Positions 36,990-49,939 of a stretch of 64,000 nt of DNA are shown here, piece after piece. The DNA comes from Microvelia longipes (lineage: Eukaryota > Arthropoda > Insecta > Hemiptera > Veliidae), in assembly GCA_018340805.1 (NCBI GenBank), contig JACMZG010000008.1, forward strand, positions 58,208,205 to 58,272,204, written 5' to 3'. A program made the position numbers and the translations under genes. The notes below the pieces were generated by a model that searched no databases, was not told the origin of the DNA, and saw only the letters and a program-made list of their open reading frames with translations. Each line of letters begins with the position of its first letter. Within the stretch, counting starts at the first letter, position 1.

Positions 36990-37187
36990 AAAGTAGACTG
37001 GAGACCCCCTAAATTTTAACAAATACTATCTACTCTATTAAATATCAATTCATTTTAATGACATCTACGTTTTTCAATTTTCAAATTAGTATTAGGGTCT
37101 TTCTCTCGAAGTCCTTTTCCTTCCACATACTTGATTCCCTTCCCAGTCTAGTATATGTTTTATATCTATTTAGAGGCATATTGACTG

Positions 37188-37256
37188 ATTACCTTAAAAA
37201 GAAAATAATAAATCAATTGTCGATTAATTGATTTATTATTTTCTTTTAAAGGTAAT
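37188..37256. repeat. Near-perfect hairpin, arms of about 32 bp
   Basis: ATTACCTTAAAAAGAAAATA at 37188 pairs with TATTTTCTTTTAAAGGTAAT ending at 37256; the arms continue through AATAAATCAATT to a centre near GTCGATT. It could be a small MITE or simply a cruciform-prone palindrome. Confidence 0.8.
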
Positions 37257-37385
37257 AAGGCAGAAAAGTAGTTTTTTTATATTAAAAAAGTGTGCCTTGG
37301 ATGTGTGAGTGCACTAATTCATTTGGCTCCCTCTAAAATAATCAATAAGATAATTATAAAAGATAAGCAATACTTCAATAGTAAT

Positions 37386-37572
37386 ATTGACAACTATAGA
37401 TAAAATAGATGACGTACTATTGACATAGATTTGGCATAAAAAACGCTACGAATGACAAGAAAATTCAATAGACTATCAGGAATATTGTATGGAAAATCAA
37501 TACAGTTAAGTAAATTAAGTTATATGCCAATTTCATACTTTCAATTCATCTATTTTATCTATAGTTGTCAAT
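37386..37572. mobile_element. MITE-like element with 27-bp perfect terminal inverted repeats
   Basis: The left arm, 37386-37412, begins ATTGACAACTATAGATAAAA; the right arm, 37546-37572, is its exact inverse. Arms continue weakly inward (TTTGGCATA near 37430 and TATGCCAA near 37522). At 187 bp there is no coding capacity. A target-site duplication was not evident. Confidence 0.8.
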
Positions 37573-38272
37573 GTTAGTTTTCAAGTAAATGGGCCCACAA
37601 ATTGGGAAATTATCCAAATTATCTTGCATTCAGAGATGGAAATAAATTACCAATGTGGGTTCAGTGATAATAATTCCTAATTTTAGTAGATTGGGGATAT
37701 ACGGCCTGATTTGACATTAAGTTTAATATTATGACATGTTTTACTTGTTCGAGATAGACAAAGTATATTATATTTAATCTGTTGCCATTTTAGAGTGAAT
37801 TTTCTTTGTCTAGTTCATGTTACTGCTGGTTTAGTATTGTTGTATCTAGAGAGACATCGTCTAGCCTAATAACCCCTTTCTATAGAAGCAAGGCTTGGAG
37901 GTTAATTCCATTTAGCTTTCTCATTTTCAATGTCTTTAATTGTTTTATACCCAATTAAACCTATTTTTAATCGGTTTCATTTTAAATGTCTACAACGATA
38001 CAAGAGAGGATATTTCTCACACACGATATTCTTTCTTTTATGAAGGAAGGATAATTATATCTTAATAACGAATTTTATAAAAGAGCTCGAACACAGAGTT
38101 TGTATCTTATTTATTTATAAACGATGCAGGATTATGGTGCAATTTTAAAGTAACAACTATACAAAAAAACTTAAAGCTTACAATAACTTTAAAAAATTAT
38201 ACAACAATTTAAAAAATGTACAAATAAACAATGTTGTAAAACATTTTTAATTAAAAATTAATAACAGGAAAA
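37573..38272. other. AT-rich DNA, nothing recognised
   Basis: No gene or repeat pattern seen. Confidence 0.5.
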
Positions 38273-38996
38273 AAACGGGTACTGGGTGTCTCAGAACTTT
38301 CCTCATCACATCAGATTCGCAACGCTTTTTATCCCTACTTTTGATTCGCTTTCGCTCGTCTTTAAAATATACAATTGGCCAAATTTATAATATAACACGT
38401 CTTTGGACTCGCTTCGCCCGTCCTCAGATATAGTAAATATATCCCTTTCATTCTCAGCGATCACTCAATTAGCACTGACCATGCTCAATGCTGCTTAACT
38501 TTTATGATCAAACAAATAAATATACTTGTCGTATTAAAACGTGTACTTATTCATTACGTGAATTTATATACTTGTACCAAATTTTCTACTTAATTAGATT
38601 ATTTTTCAATTTTAAAAAACGTACACGAGTCATTCCATAAAAATTTAAGTAATGCTGATGAGACGACACTTGGCACATATGTTAGTCTTATAAGTTGCTA
38701 CAGGCGCACTAAATCTTAATCCAAAATTTTGGCAGAGTCGCATTATTACAGGGGATGACATCATATTATTTTACGAACACCACAACTACACCTACAGATT
38801 AATTTTTGTACAAAGTTTCAACTCTCTAGCATAAGTATACTAATGATACATAAGTACTACGATAATAACAGATACACAAACACACTTACAGACAGACAAA
38901 TTTGTGAAAACCATTTATGAGGACATCCCGGTTTCGGATTTTTTTCTCAACACAACACTTTTCCTATATACCTACGGTATAAATGAGGAAAAATAA
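38273..38996 (-). mobile_element. 5S rRNA-derived repeat, copy E
   Basis: The 5S-like part is at about 38454-38500 on the minus strand. Two GCTTCGC-type modules (about 38350 and 38410) show a short internal duplication. The far end has CCTATATACCTACGGTATAA followed by ATGAGGAAAAATAA. Confidence 0.85.
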
Positions 38997-39197
38997 TAAG
39001 CGAATATATAGAATCTCAAAATATAACCTTTAAATGGTTCTTTAAACGATAAATCAGCCTGTTGGCTAAATGTTAAGTACTTGGATGATTATAAGTATCG
39101 GAGATCGCAATAAAAAAGCCAAGTACAACATTCATAATTCCTTTTTAAATTATAATTACGGAAATAGCAATAATGTTTATACACAACTTTTATTTAC

Positions 39198-39475
39198 CTG
39201 CTGATATAGGAAGAATAGGGGAGTACTTAGCGATGGCAGGGTACGCAAGAACTCCCGACGCAAGATGTAGACCGTGGGCCAACATTTGTGCAAGTGTTCC
39301 TGCGGCTAAAACTAACCATCCCCATCCTCCCTCTGGGTAATAATGCTGTCTGAGGGTGACAAGGGGAGTCTTGGCGCGAAGTTGTTGACAAGTTGGTCTG
39401 GGTACATCCTGTGATGATTGACCGAGATGGGGCACTGAACGCGAGCGGTACAGCCTTCCTCCCACCACGACCCCG
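39198..39475 (-). CDS. Internal exon of a monocarboxylate transporter (SLC16, MFS) gene
   Basis: The protein family carries lactate, pyruvate or related monocarboxylates across membranes with protons or by facilitated transport. The exon reads on the minus strand from a 3' splice site TTTGTTTCAG ending at 39476 to a donor GTAAAT at 39197. Both junctions split codons (one base carried in, one out), and the length is 278 bp. The product has a polar N-terminal segment (GGRLYRSRSVPHLGQ, TPLVTLRQHYY) followed by PEGGWGWLVLAAG, the conserved [D/E]G[G/S]WGW motif at the start of membrane helix 1, and then a hydrophobic helix and GVLAYPAIAKYSP. No stop or frameshift. Other exons should lie on the minus strand at higher (5') and lower (3') coordinates but none was recognised, so flanking introns are long and full of repeats. 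Substrate is not predictable. Confidence 0.78.
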
Positions 39476-39734
39476 CTGAAACAAAAATGTGCACAGTGAT
39501 TAATAAAAACGTATTTTAATGTTATAAAGTAATCCTTCAGCGCATTATAGGCGTTAAGAGAAAATTGCAGAAACGAATGTTAAGAATACCATAGTAACGT
39601 TAAGATGAACAAAAGCGTAATCACCATTATTTACAGGGGGTAGTAAAAAAAATGACGTGAGACAAAAAAACGTAAAAGAATGTAGTAATAAATTAAATTT
39701 AAAGGTCATAAAACACCAAAAAATGACTAGAGTC

Positions 39735-40677
<943 letters not shown>

Positions 40678-40807
40678 CTTTTAGCGAATTTCCTTTGGGA
40701 AAACATTCGCTAAAGGGATAGGCGTCATGGCGGAATTCGAACCTCGGACCACGACACAAATCCGTTTCAGAGGTCCCTAATGACGAAAAAAATTTTTTTG
40801 CGAGACT

Positions 40808-40845
<38 letters not shown>

Positions 40846-41530
40846 ATATATATATATGTATTTCTAGACACTTTCTTGTAAACACTCTATCTTTCGAACG
40901 GATTATTATTTTTTAACCAAACTTGGTGCAAAAATCAACCTTCGGGAGGACACGAACCCTATTGAAAACCAGGTTTTTGTGACGTCATTAACCCGGTTTG
41001 CTGAGTCAACGAAATTTTCAAAAAATCAGCAAAATTCAGGGTTAATATTTTTTGCCGCGAAAAAGGTCAATATTTATGTTTTTTGAGACGCTGAATCGAA
41101 TGAAACCGGTCCGAAGTCGATACGACCACTTTAAGTGACCTAAAAATCAAAAAAACCACTGTAAATGACCAAAAACCAAAATTTAGGTCGATAAAAAATA
41201 AATTTCGAGTAGGGTGTCGTTTTCTATGTAATTTTGGGCGCTGAATCGAATGAAACCGGTCCGAAGTCGATACGACCACTTTAAGTTACCAAAAAGTCGA
41301 AAAAACCACAAAAATTATAGAAAACCAAAATTACGGCCCTTGAAAATTATATTTCGAGTAGGGTGTCGTTTTCTATGTTTTTTAGGCCTTCGAGTTGAAT
41401 ACCAGTGATCCGGAGTCAATACGACCACTCAAACTCAGGGTACCTGGGTTCAAATCCTGGAAGGGACGATAATTTTTTATCGTTTTTTTCCCTTAATATA
41501 AGTTTACAACTAGAAAATAATTCTGGCGCG
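40678..41530 (+). mobile_element. CRE/T-MARE repeat, most complete plus-strand copy
   Basis: It begins with a terminal hairpin TTAGCGAAT...ATTCGCTAA (40681-40713), then a B-box-like region read on the minus strand (GAGGTTCGAATTCCGCC, about 40730-40746), then (TA)n at 40808-40857, GTGACGTCATTAACC (about 40979), TTGCTGAGTCAACG, three GAATCGAATGAAACCGG modules (about 41095, 41243, 41394), then GGGTTCAAATCC (about 41448). It ends with the first bases of a TTCTGGCGCGGTG palindrome arm, cut off at 41531. Confidence 0.87.
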
Positions 41531-41896
41531 GTGAATTTTTTATATATACACATAAAAATTTGGCCATTTCTGTTGGTAAATATAAAATATTAGTGTGCGT
41601 ATGTATAAGACAGGGAATTGTATAGCCGAATATTGTTTGCTGTTTAGTTAGGAAAATAGAATGATCAATATCCTAGCACTCAGAAAAATCGATGAAATCT
41701 AATTATTTACGCAGATAAAGTAAGGTCATACAATTTCAAATGTTATAAATATGTTTAAGATGTTTTGATATGATTAATATTTTGGATTAAAATTTAATTT
41801 TTATGAGGGAAAGCAATACAATGGTTTTAGTATGTATATAGGCCCGTTTGATGTAGGTTCAGAATGAGATGCATAAGACTACTTAATAAAGTTTTT

Positions 41897-42073
41897 AGAG
41901 AATTTTCTTGAAAACATTTCGCTAATGAGGTTGCTTGTTTGGCAGGAGTTGAGGAAAAGCCATTTCAAAGGTCGGTCCATGATGACGAAAAAATAGGTTT
42001 TATAAAACGTTGTATATATTTTATGTATACATATACAATATATATATATATATATATATATTATATAATATAT

Positions 42074-42109
<36 letters not shown>

Positions 42110-42480
42110 CATGCATATATCCTTGAAGGACTGGAATTCTATTGAAAACCTGGTTTGCTGAGCCAGCAAAAGTTTTAAAAAATCAGTAAACTTAAGGGTT
42201 AACATTTTTTTGCCAGAAAAAGGTCCATATATTTTTTTGGATCGAATCAAATGAAAGGGTCCGAAATCAATACGACCATTTTAAGTGACAAAAAGTAAAA
42301 CAAAATCAAAAATAGGGTCGCTTAACAAAAAAATGTTTTTTTTGTTATAAAAGCAGGATGTTTATCTATGTTTTTTCGTAAGCTAAATTGAATGAAACCG
42401 GTCCGGAGTCAATATGCATCCTCAAAGTCCGGGTTCTAAGAATCGAATTCTGGTACTGCCGATAATTTTCTATCGTCATA
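41897..42480 (+). mobile_element. Diverged CRE/T-MARE repeat
   Basis: It holds TTTCGCTAATGAGGTTG, a (TA)n tract at 42037-42118, TTTGCTGAGCCAGCAAAAG, and GATCGAATCAAATGAAAG and AATTGAATGAAACCGGTCC modules. The TGACGTCA motif is lost. It is followed directly by a palindromic element at 42514, as in other places. Confidence 0.75.
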
Positions 42481-42513
42481 CATACAGTATATATGGTTAT
42501 AATTTCTTTATAA

Positions 42514-42882
42514 TTCTGGCACTGTGGTCCGCAAGCCGAGCGAATTTTATACAAAATACGTACTTTCTTGCTCATCAATTTGATTCTCGCATGCTTACTT
42601 TTCCGGTAAATATTTTTATAACTTAAGCATCAGAAGCCTCAGAACATATTATTTATTTTTTCCGTTTTACCAAAGAAAATGCGCTATAAATGAATGCAAA
42701 TTTGCCTGTGTCGTGGATTGTATAATCTATGAAAAAACAGACGCATTGTTTTTAAAAAAGGACAAATTAATAACAAGTTGTGACGCTACTGCTTATAAAG
42801 CACATTCCGGAAAATAATGCAAGGAAATGATTTAAGAGCAAGAAAGAACCCATTTCAAAGAATATGGGTTCTGCGCCAGAAG
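42514..42882. mobile_element. Palindromic element, diverged copy
   Basis: Left arm TTCTGGCACTGTGGTCCGCA; right arm ends in TTCTGCGCCAGAA (inverse). TTTCTTGCTC occurs in both arms. The inner arms are strongly decayed. Confidence 0.65.
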
Positions 42883-43229
42883 ATATTGAGATTCTCTTGG
42901 TGTATGTCTCCAGGATACTTCGGGACTGGTCGAGGGATACTCTATGTATGTTTGTTTTGCTATAAGATAACCTAAGATGATCACCTACTATAATTTTATT
43001 AAAAATATTACTTAATACATGGATTTCGAAATGCTTAGTGGAAGAATACTGAATATGCAAACGCCAATATGTTTTTCCTTTACACAGTTTTTTTTTAAAT
43101 TAGCAGAGCTGGCTTTCAGGAACAGTGTCTTAGCGATGGTTTGTTTAACAGACCATCCTAATACTCAAGATTTTTTAAGTTATTTGTACCAGTCAGAATC
43201 TGAAAACCAATTTCAATTGACCCCCTCCC

Positions 43230-43332
43230 ACTTACAACTCTTCCCTCCAATTCCGTCATTCGAACAACCTCATAAGCGTAATGACTCTTATGAGGTTACA
43301 TCAGAGAATGCTCTGATGAAAAATCGCATATA

Positions 43333-43370
<38 letters not shown>

Positions 43371-43575
43371 ATATATATTATATACATGCATATATCCTTG
43401 AAGGACTGGAATTCTATTGAAAACCTGGTTTGCTGAGCCAGCAAAAGTTTTAAAAAATCAGTAAACTTAAGGGTTAACATTTTTTTGCCAGGAAAAGGTC
43501 CATATATTTTTTTGGGGATCGAATCAAATGAAACAGGTCCGAAATCAATACGACCATTTTAAGTGACAAAAAGGT
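43230..43575 (+). mobile_element. Truncated CRE/T-MARE repeat, near copy of 42106-42293
   Basis: 43381-43573 matches 42106-42293 almost base for base, including CTTGAAGGACTGGAATTC, GCTGAGCCAGCAAAAG and GACCATTTTAAGTGACAAAA. The left part (43230-43325) has CATTCGAACAACCTCATAAG, the inverse of sequence at about 19656-19680. A 133-codon frame over 43019-43420 ends in (TA)n translation and is not called. Confidence 0.75.
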
Positions 43576-44689
43576 ATCAATCAATATCAATAATACAAAT
43601 ACTATTTGCTGATAAATGGTAGGACATTTCCTGTAACATAGGATCTGTTTGCTCGGTTTATCCCAATGCTGCCACACTGAATAATTCATGGAATATGTTT
43701 ACCATTACAAACCGCAACATGGCTGTAAGCACAGATTGAGATAAAACTGTTTCCCGAAGAATTTGTTGTAGTAAATTCATTGAATAAATAGTATTCTTAT
43801 TTTTAGCGAATTTCCAAAAGATAAACGAGCTATTGAGATTAGGGTCATGGAGAAGGGGAGAAGGGTTTCAGAAGGGAGACTCAAGGATCGAGAATATAAA
43901 TTTACAATTAAACTTTAAATTAAATAGTGCTTGATCAACACGTCATGCTTAAGGAAATGACAATTATTTTATTAGATAATCCATAAGTATAATTAGAAAA
44001 TGTACCCTCTAAAAATTGTGCATATTTTACATAATTAAAAGAGTCTTGCAAATTTTTGCTTTTTACAGTAAAGTAACTTTTTTTTGGCTTCAAACAAAAG
44101 TGCAACTTTTACTGTCATAGCCTTTTATAAAAACATTTGATTACCTATTGCAGTTTCTAAACTCTAAACACTCTAAAGTTGGTCATTTAGTGTTAACTTA
44201 CATCGTAGAATTCGTATGAAGACTTATTTATTCGTTTTACTTTGGCTACTGTTTATCGTCTCATAGTTCTTGTCAATATTAAAAAAATCCGCAACAAAAA
44301 TAAACATTTACAAGAAACATAGCATTTAGCATACTGGTCAAACGTCTTATAAGCAAAACTCCCAATGTATAACTCCAGACCCAAACAGCGCCCCTAATAC
44401 TGTATTATTTATGCAAATTTTCAGCGAATTTGACACAAAGGCAATTTGGGTAGAAGAGTATAACACCTTAAAGGTTTTAGGAGGCTGACAAGAACCTGGA
44501 GTTATATCTAGATTAAACCTTAAGATTAAAGTCCCTTGAGTCTTTCTATCAGGCTGGTAAATACTCTCCACGCAGTGTCATTGAAATCCTCCAAAAACCG
44601 TTTTTTAATATGCGAGTTCATTCCTTAGCAATAAAATCCAACTTTGGATCCGAATTATATGACCAACACTTGGGATTTATTTCCTCAAT
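43576..44689. other. AT-rich DNA, nothing supported
   Basis: A possible relic of the TTTTTAGCGAATTTCC terminal motif lies near 43801. Nothing else was identified. Confidence 0.5.
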
Positions 44690-45810
44690 ATATGTATAGG
44701 GATTTATTCCTCGTATATATGTATTTATTTCTAGCGGATTTTAGTAAACACGCTATTTCTCGAACGGATAAATATTTTTTTATCAAACTTGGTACAAAAC
44801 TCTCCCCCGGGGAGCAAGATTCGAACCTGGGGCTTTACAGGTTCAAATCTTGGTACCGGAGCTAATATTTTATCACCATATTCTCTGTATTTAAGTTAAA
44901 GACTTCAAAATAATTCTGGCTCGGAGGTTCGCAAGCCGAGCAAAGTATCTTTGAAGTGCGCACTTTCTAAGCAATATTTTTTTATAACCAAATATATATA
45001 TTATATTAATAATATAATATATGCAATATATATTAATAACCTTAAAAAACTTATTTATTTATATTTTTAATTTTTCAAAGAAAACACTAACAATTAGCAT
45101 AAACTGTGCTTTATATGAGTGCAAATAATGCTGTGCCGTGTAGTGAATAATCTATGGGAAAAATATGCACAATTGCTATGAACATTTATTGAAATTTATG
45201 GATTGATATTAGTTTGGTTATTGCTTTGCTTTAATTTGTACAGTTAAAAAAGAGTATAACTGTTATGATTATAACTGCTGCAGTTATAATTACAACTGCG
45301 GCTCAAATGTCATGGAGTTCACTAAGCAATTTTTTTCTCTTGATAATTATAATTGTACTATCCATCATAATTTTGACAAAATTAAGATGTTATTGCAAAC
45401 CATTTTTTACCAGGTTTACTGAATGAAATAGTTAAATGATGTGGTCTTAGGATAACACTGTACTACATCAAGAAAATAGTTGCCGGCGGTGGCTACATCT
45501 CAACATATGTGACCTGTCGTTTCACTTACTTATGTATAAAAAGTTTAAATATTATTGGTAAAATGCATTCAAGCAATTATTCAAACAATTCAAAAGAGCT
45601 CTACAAATTGTTGTTTTAAAGGGAACTAAAATGCATAATCTATTTTTTCTGTTTTAGCAGTCATTTTTCGAAAAAAATGTTTCATGTTTGAACGTTTTTG
45701 CTTAGCTTATTAAATATATATATATAAAAAATAGAAACAATTTGATTGATAAGCAAGAAAGCGCGCACTTCAAAGAAAATTCGCCCGGCTTGCGGACCTC
45801 CGCGCCAGAT
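44690..45810 (+). mobile_element. CRE/T-MARE repeat tail joined to a palindromic element
   Basis: 44753-44905 contains TTTCTCGAACGGATAAATAT, CAAACTTGGTACAAAA and two tRNA-type B boxes, one per strand (about 44820 and 44839). It is followed at 44914 by TTCTGGCTCGGAGGTTCGCA. The matching right arm (45750-45810) is about 60 bp long and ends GGACCTCCGCGCCAGA. The 900-bp interior includes a segment that recurs at 47497-47815, so it was probably enlarged by insertion. Confidence 0.72.
45250..45575 (+). repeat. Dispersed repeat, first copy
   Basis: It shares CATGGAGTTCACTAAGCAAT, GATGTTATTGCAAACCATTT, GTGGTCTTAGGATA-type and GGTAAAATGCATTCAAGCAA with 47497-47815 in the same orientation. It lies inside the arms of the palindromic element ending at 45810. 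Confidence 0.85.
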
Positions 45811-46550
45811 ATTTTTTTTTATATTTGTTATCCTTTTACGATTGCTAAGTGAATCTAAATATTTGAGCAGTTTTTCAACCATCACCGGATCCAACAGTAT
45901 CACTCATTTCAACTTTAAACTTATTAATTCAATCACAAAATATTTTGTAAGCTCGTGTTTTCTTTTAGAACTCCAGTAGCTGGTCAATATATTGGTCAGT
46001 TAATAAAGCATTACAAACCAGGTCAAGACAAAATAAAGTATTCATTTCAAATAGTGGCCCACCGATTACTTGACAGTTTATTAATTTATTTCTAATCATT
46101 AACATAGATTATCCTTGGATAAAGGATTAAATATGTTAATTTCTAAATAAAACAGTTAATACGCGGGACATCAGACAAGAAACTAGTTAAAATTTCGTCA
46201 TAATGCTCTAGTTTAAATTAAAAAATAAATAAATTGTTAAGAATATAATTAATCGCACATTTTACAAACGAGAACAACGGATTAGTGCGGTGTGCGGTGT
46301 GTGTGGTGAATTGCTAAAAACAACCAAGTAATCTTACTAATTTACGTACTAGAACCCTGAAAAGAACAGCAAAACTGTCTATAAAAATATTTATAAATAT
46401 TTAACTTCATATTTCGTATTTTAGTTTATTAGCTTTATTTTTTACACTATAGTTTATTAGCTTTATATTTCTCGAAAGCCTTATTGTAAAAACAATATAT
46501 TTGATTAAAAATTTGTTTATATCATATAGTAATGAAAAAATCAAGTAATA
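45811..46550. other. AT-rich DNA, nothing recognised
   Basis: No gene or repeat was identified in this stretch. Confidence 0.5.
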
Positions 46551-47034
46551 TATTTTTTTTGAGGTAGTACGTAACTGAGCACTTTATTGGACCGTTTTTA
46601 GGATGAGAAGTCAATCATTATTGTTATAGGAGGTTATTTAGTACTTTTCACCTCCGAGGACAAAAATGAATGTAAAAAAAACTCCTAGGACGTAAAAGTA
46701 ATTCATATGTTGCCGCCATTACTGTAATGTAGCGTGTTCAAAAAACAATCTGTGTTAAACCTTCATGAGTTTTCTTTAAAAACGTTCATTTTGTTTCTGT
46801 TTTTGTTCTAGACAAACACTGTTTTTGTTCGTAGTGTTTTAATTGACAATTTTTGTGTGTTTATTTGTAAAGCTTTTACATTTTTGAGTAAAAGTGTGAA
46901 GCTATGGATGAATTTACTGACGGCGATAATATGGAGTTAATAATAATTGGACGTTTGTTTTTTTTTTTCAATTAGTGCAGTTTAATGAGTGCTATTTTTT
47001 GATTTTTTTTAATGAGTGCTACCTCAAAAAAAAT
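46551..47034. mobile_element. MITE-like element bounded by TATTTTTTTTGAGGTAG repeats
   Basis: TATTTTTTTTGAGGTAGT (46551-46568) recurs inverted at 47018-47034. The right end has a second AATGAGTGCT unit (46984 and 47011). At 484 bp it has no ORF. Flanks were not clear enough to name a target-site duplication. Confidence 0.6.
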
Positions 47035-47038
47035 AGTG

Positions 47039-47153
47039 TATGCCATCCGGCTGAGAATGTCTTTATGTCTTGGGAATTTTTCCCGACTCGCTTCGCTCGT
47101 CGGTAAATCTATTTGCCGTGACATAAAGACACACTTCTCAGCCTTATGGCATA
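47039..47153. repeat. 115-bp foldback unit
   Basis: TATGCCATCCGGCTGAGAAT at the left pairs with TTCTCAGCCTTATGGCATA at the right; GTCTTTATGTC also pairs. The centre has GACTCGCTTCGCTCGTCGG, the same module style as the 5S-derived repeats. It directly follows the element at 46551-47034. Confidence 0.8.
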
Positions 47154-47496
47154 AATAACTATATTCATAGAATCATTAGTTGTTGCTTTAGAAGAGCGGC
47201 GAAAATATTTTTGCAAATTTTAAGTTAATGCTCTACTCAACACTACCAGGCGATAAAAGTACTTCATAACTTTATTATTTTAAAAGCATGCATACTTTAT
47301 AATATAAAAAAGCATACAAAATTATAAATTATGTCTTAGTCTAATTACAAAGAAGTGCAAATTAATGTATTTTACATTAAAGCAATAAATTATTTTTTAA
47401 TACCCGCAAAAGCTTTGGCTATGTATTTTGTGTTTGCATCTTTATATAAACAGATTGATGTTTGGATATTATTTTTCTTCACATTTTATTGTTAAA

Positions 47497-47815
47497 AAGA
47501 AATTATAATTGTTGTAATTATAACAGCCAATTATAACATAATTGTAACTGTGGCACAAATTTCATGGAGTTCACTAAGCAATGAATATTGGTATTATCTA
47601 TCATAATGTTGACAGATTTATGATGTTATTGCAAACCATTTTTTACCAGTTTTACTGAATAAAATGGTTAAATAAAGATGGTCTTAGGATACCGCTGCAT
47701 CACATCCAGAAAATTGTTGGTGGTGGTGGCTACATCTCAGGCATATGTGACCATTCGTTTCACTCACTTATGTATAAAATGCATAAATGTTATTGGTAAA
47801 ATGCATTCAAGCAAT
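47497..47815 (+). repeat. Dispersed repeat, second copy
   Basis: Same family as 45250-45575, with TTCATGGAGTTCACTAAGCA and GTTATTGCAAACCATTTTTT. It ends at GCATTCAAGCAAT, exactly where a 5S-derived repeat begins. Confidence 0.85.
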
Positions 47816-48500
47816 CCTCCTCTACTTCGGACTCGCTTCAATGGTTTAATTACTAAATACATCCGTTTCCTTCCCAGCGATCACCCATCCTATCCCTGAC
47901 TCTGTTCGATGCTGCTTAATTTGTATGTTTCAACAAAAATCATGGATACACTTGTATTGCAACGAAACTTAGTGCCATTATTTATTGCGTAAATGTATAC
48001 ACTTGTAAAAAAATCAACTCAATGGGGTTATTTTTAATCGTTTGTAAATGTTTAAAAAACAAACACAAGTCATTCAGTACAAAATTTTAAAAAATGCTGA
48101 TAAGATAAAACTTCGCTTACATGTACTCTTTTAGATGACTACATGCGTGCCAAAATTTTAAATCAATCAAAAGATTTCTTCGGGTTTTATAATTTGTTTT
48201 TAAAAAATGCTGAGTATTATTGATGTCTTATTACGTCATAAAAATATTTTTAAGATCGCATAAACTACACCTAAAGATTGATTTTTGTACCAAGTACCAA
48301 CTCTCTATCATAAATGCGATAGGAGCTACGATGATAATAGACACGAACATATAATACATAGACAGACAACTTTGTAAAAAACACTTAGGAGGCCTTAAAA
48401 ACACCTGAAACAAATAATTTAGGTGACATCCCGGTTTCGGATTTTTTTTGCAAACACAATACTTTTCTTATATACCTACGGTATAAATGAGGAAAATTAA
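47816..48500 (-). mobile_element. 5S rRNA-derived repeat, copy F
   Basis: The minus-strand 5S-like part is at about 47871-47921 (ATCACCCATCC on the plus strand). The far end has TATACCTACGGTATAAATGA then GGAAAATTAAC. The 3' palindrome is missing. Confidence 0.85.
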
Positions 48501-49939
48501 CAAAATAATGATTAGAATAAGATAGAATAATAAAATTAAATTAATGAATGGACAGATGAAAGGTGGGATTTTAAAATTAGTGGTACTAACATAACTTTGA
48601 TTATTCAGTATGTAGTACCTAAATTTGTAAATCTTTATTTATAAATCTCTAAAATTATGTTGGCTAAACTGAATTATATTCCCGTTTTACTTTATTATTA
48701 CCCGGCTATGTAGACCCAGGGACATTATTACATAAAAACACCCCCCGAAAAGTTCTATTATTACTCTTTTGGAGATAAATAAATTAAAAATAAACAAATA
48801 AATAAAATTTCTGTCAACATTTATTAGTAAAAAATAAATCACATAGCTTTCAATCGAACTAATTTGGTGAATTTAAGCTTCAAAACAATGTGCAAATGAC
48901 GCAAGTAATGAAATGTCAAAATTAAATTTTAATAATAAGAAAAAATCAACATCTTTACGTGATATCAGTATAACCCAAGCCTAAAGCATTTCGTGAAAAT
49001 GAAGTATAGAAAAGGCGAATACAAAACTATAGTTGTTGTGAACTATTCGAAATCAATGAATAGTAAAACCCAGAGAAAGAAAGAAAAGCGTTTTCCATAA
49101 AACTCCCCCACATCCCGAGAGCAAAGCAAGAAATAGTTGGTTAGGTCATTTGTCATTGTGGTGGAAGGTTATAAGCCTGCTTACCAAAGCACTATAAGTA
49201 GAGATAAAAAAAATAAAGTAAAAGGGGAGAAGTACGGCAAATCCGAAAAAAAAGAATACAAGAGGGAAAACACCTAAAGCTAGGAAATCTCAATACATTG
49301 TAAACCTCCCAGGCCCGAATTAACATATTCACATTTCCAACCTCGTTTTAACACAGTGATTTTCTTCTTGCTATAGAAACCTAAATTTCAATATATATTC
49401 TTACATGACTAATGTGTTTTTACTTAGATTTATTATAAAAAGCAAATTTACCAAGAGTCGTACAGCCAAAAACTTTTTACGTCAGAAATAAGTAAGTTTG
49501 TCTACAATATTAATTTGGCAAAGCTATAAAAATGTTTTATATGGCGTGGAAAATAAAAGTTTTTTCGTTTCGTAGAATTATTTTTAAGAAAGTTTTTTTT
49601 CTAAATTTTAAGTCTGGGAAGGATTCCTGTTAATTTGTTTCAATTCACTAGAAATGTTATTAAGGTCTCTTAAAGAAACCTAAATTAAGAAAAGCTGTAA
49701 ACTTTTGAATATTAAGTCTTATGGTATGTCCTAAATCTATTTTCAAAAACTTAAATAAAATAAATATTGTTCATGGCTGTGACTATGGCAATGAAAGTAA
49801 GATCGTCTGATGCTGATTGGGGTCAAATAGACGATGAATCTGGTGTGCATTCATTCATAATGAACTCAAGTTAGGTTTTAATTTTAAAAAATGCTTAGTT
49901 AATTCAAATAAATAATATCTTTCTTAGTATAATATTCCT
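48501..49939. other. AT-rich DNA, nothing recognised
   Basis: No ORF with a known motif and no tandem or inverted repeat seen. Confidence 0.5.

Noticed and set aside
43019..43420. 133-codon plus-strand frame
   Set aside because: Its second half lies in a dispersed repeat and a (TA)n tract; the first half shows no motif.
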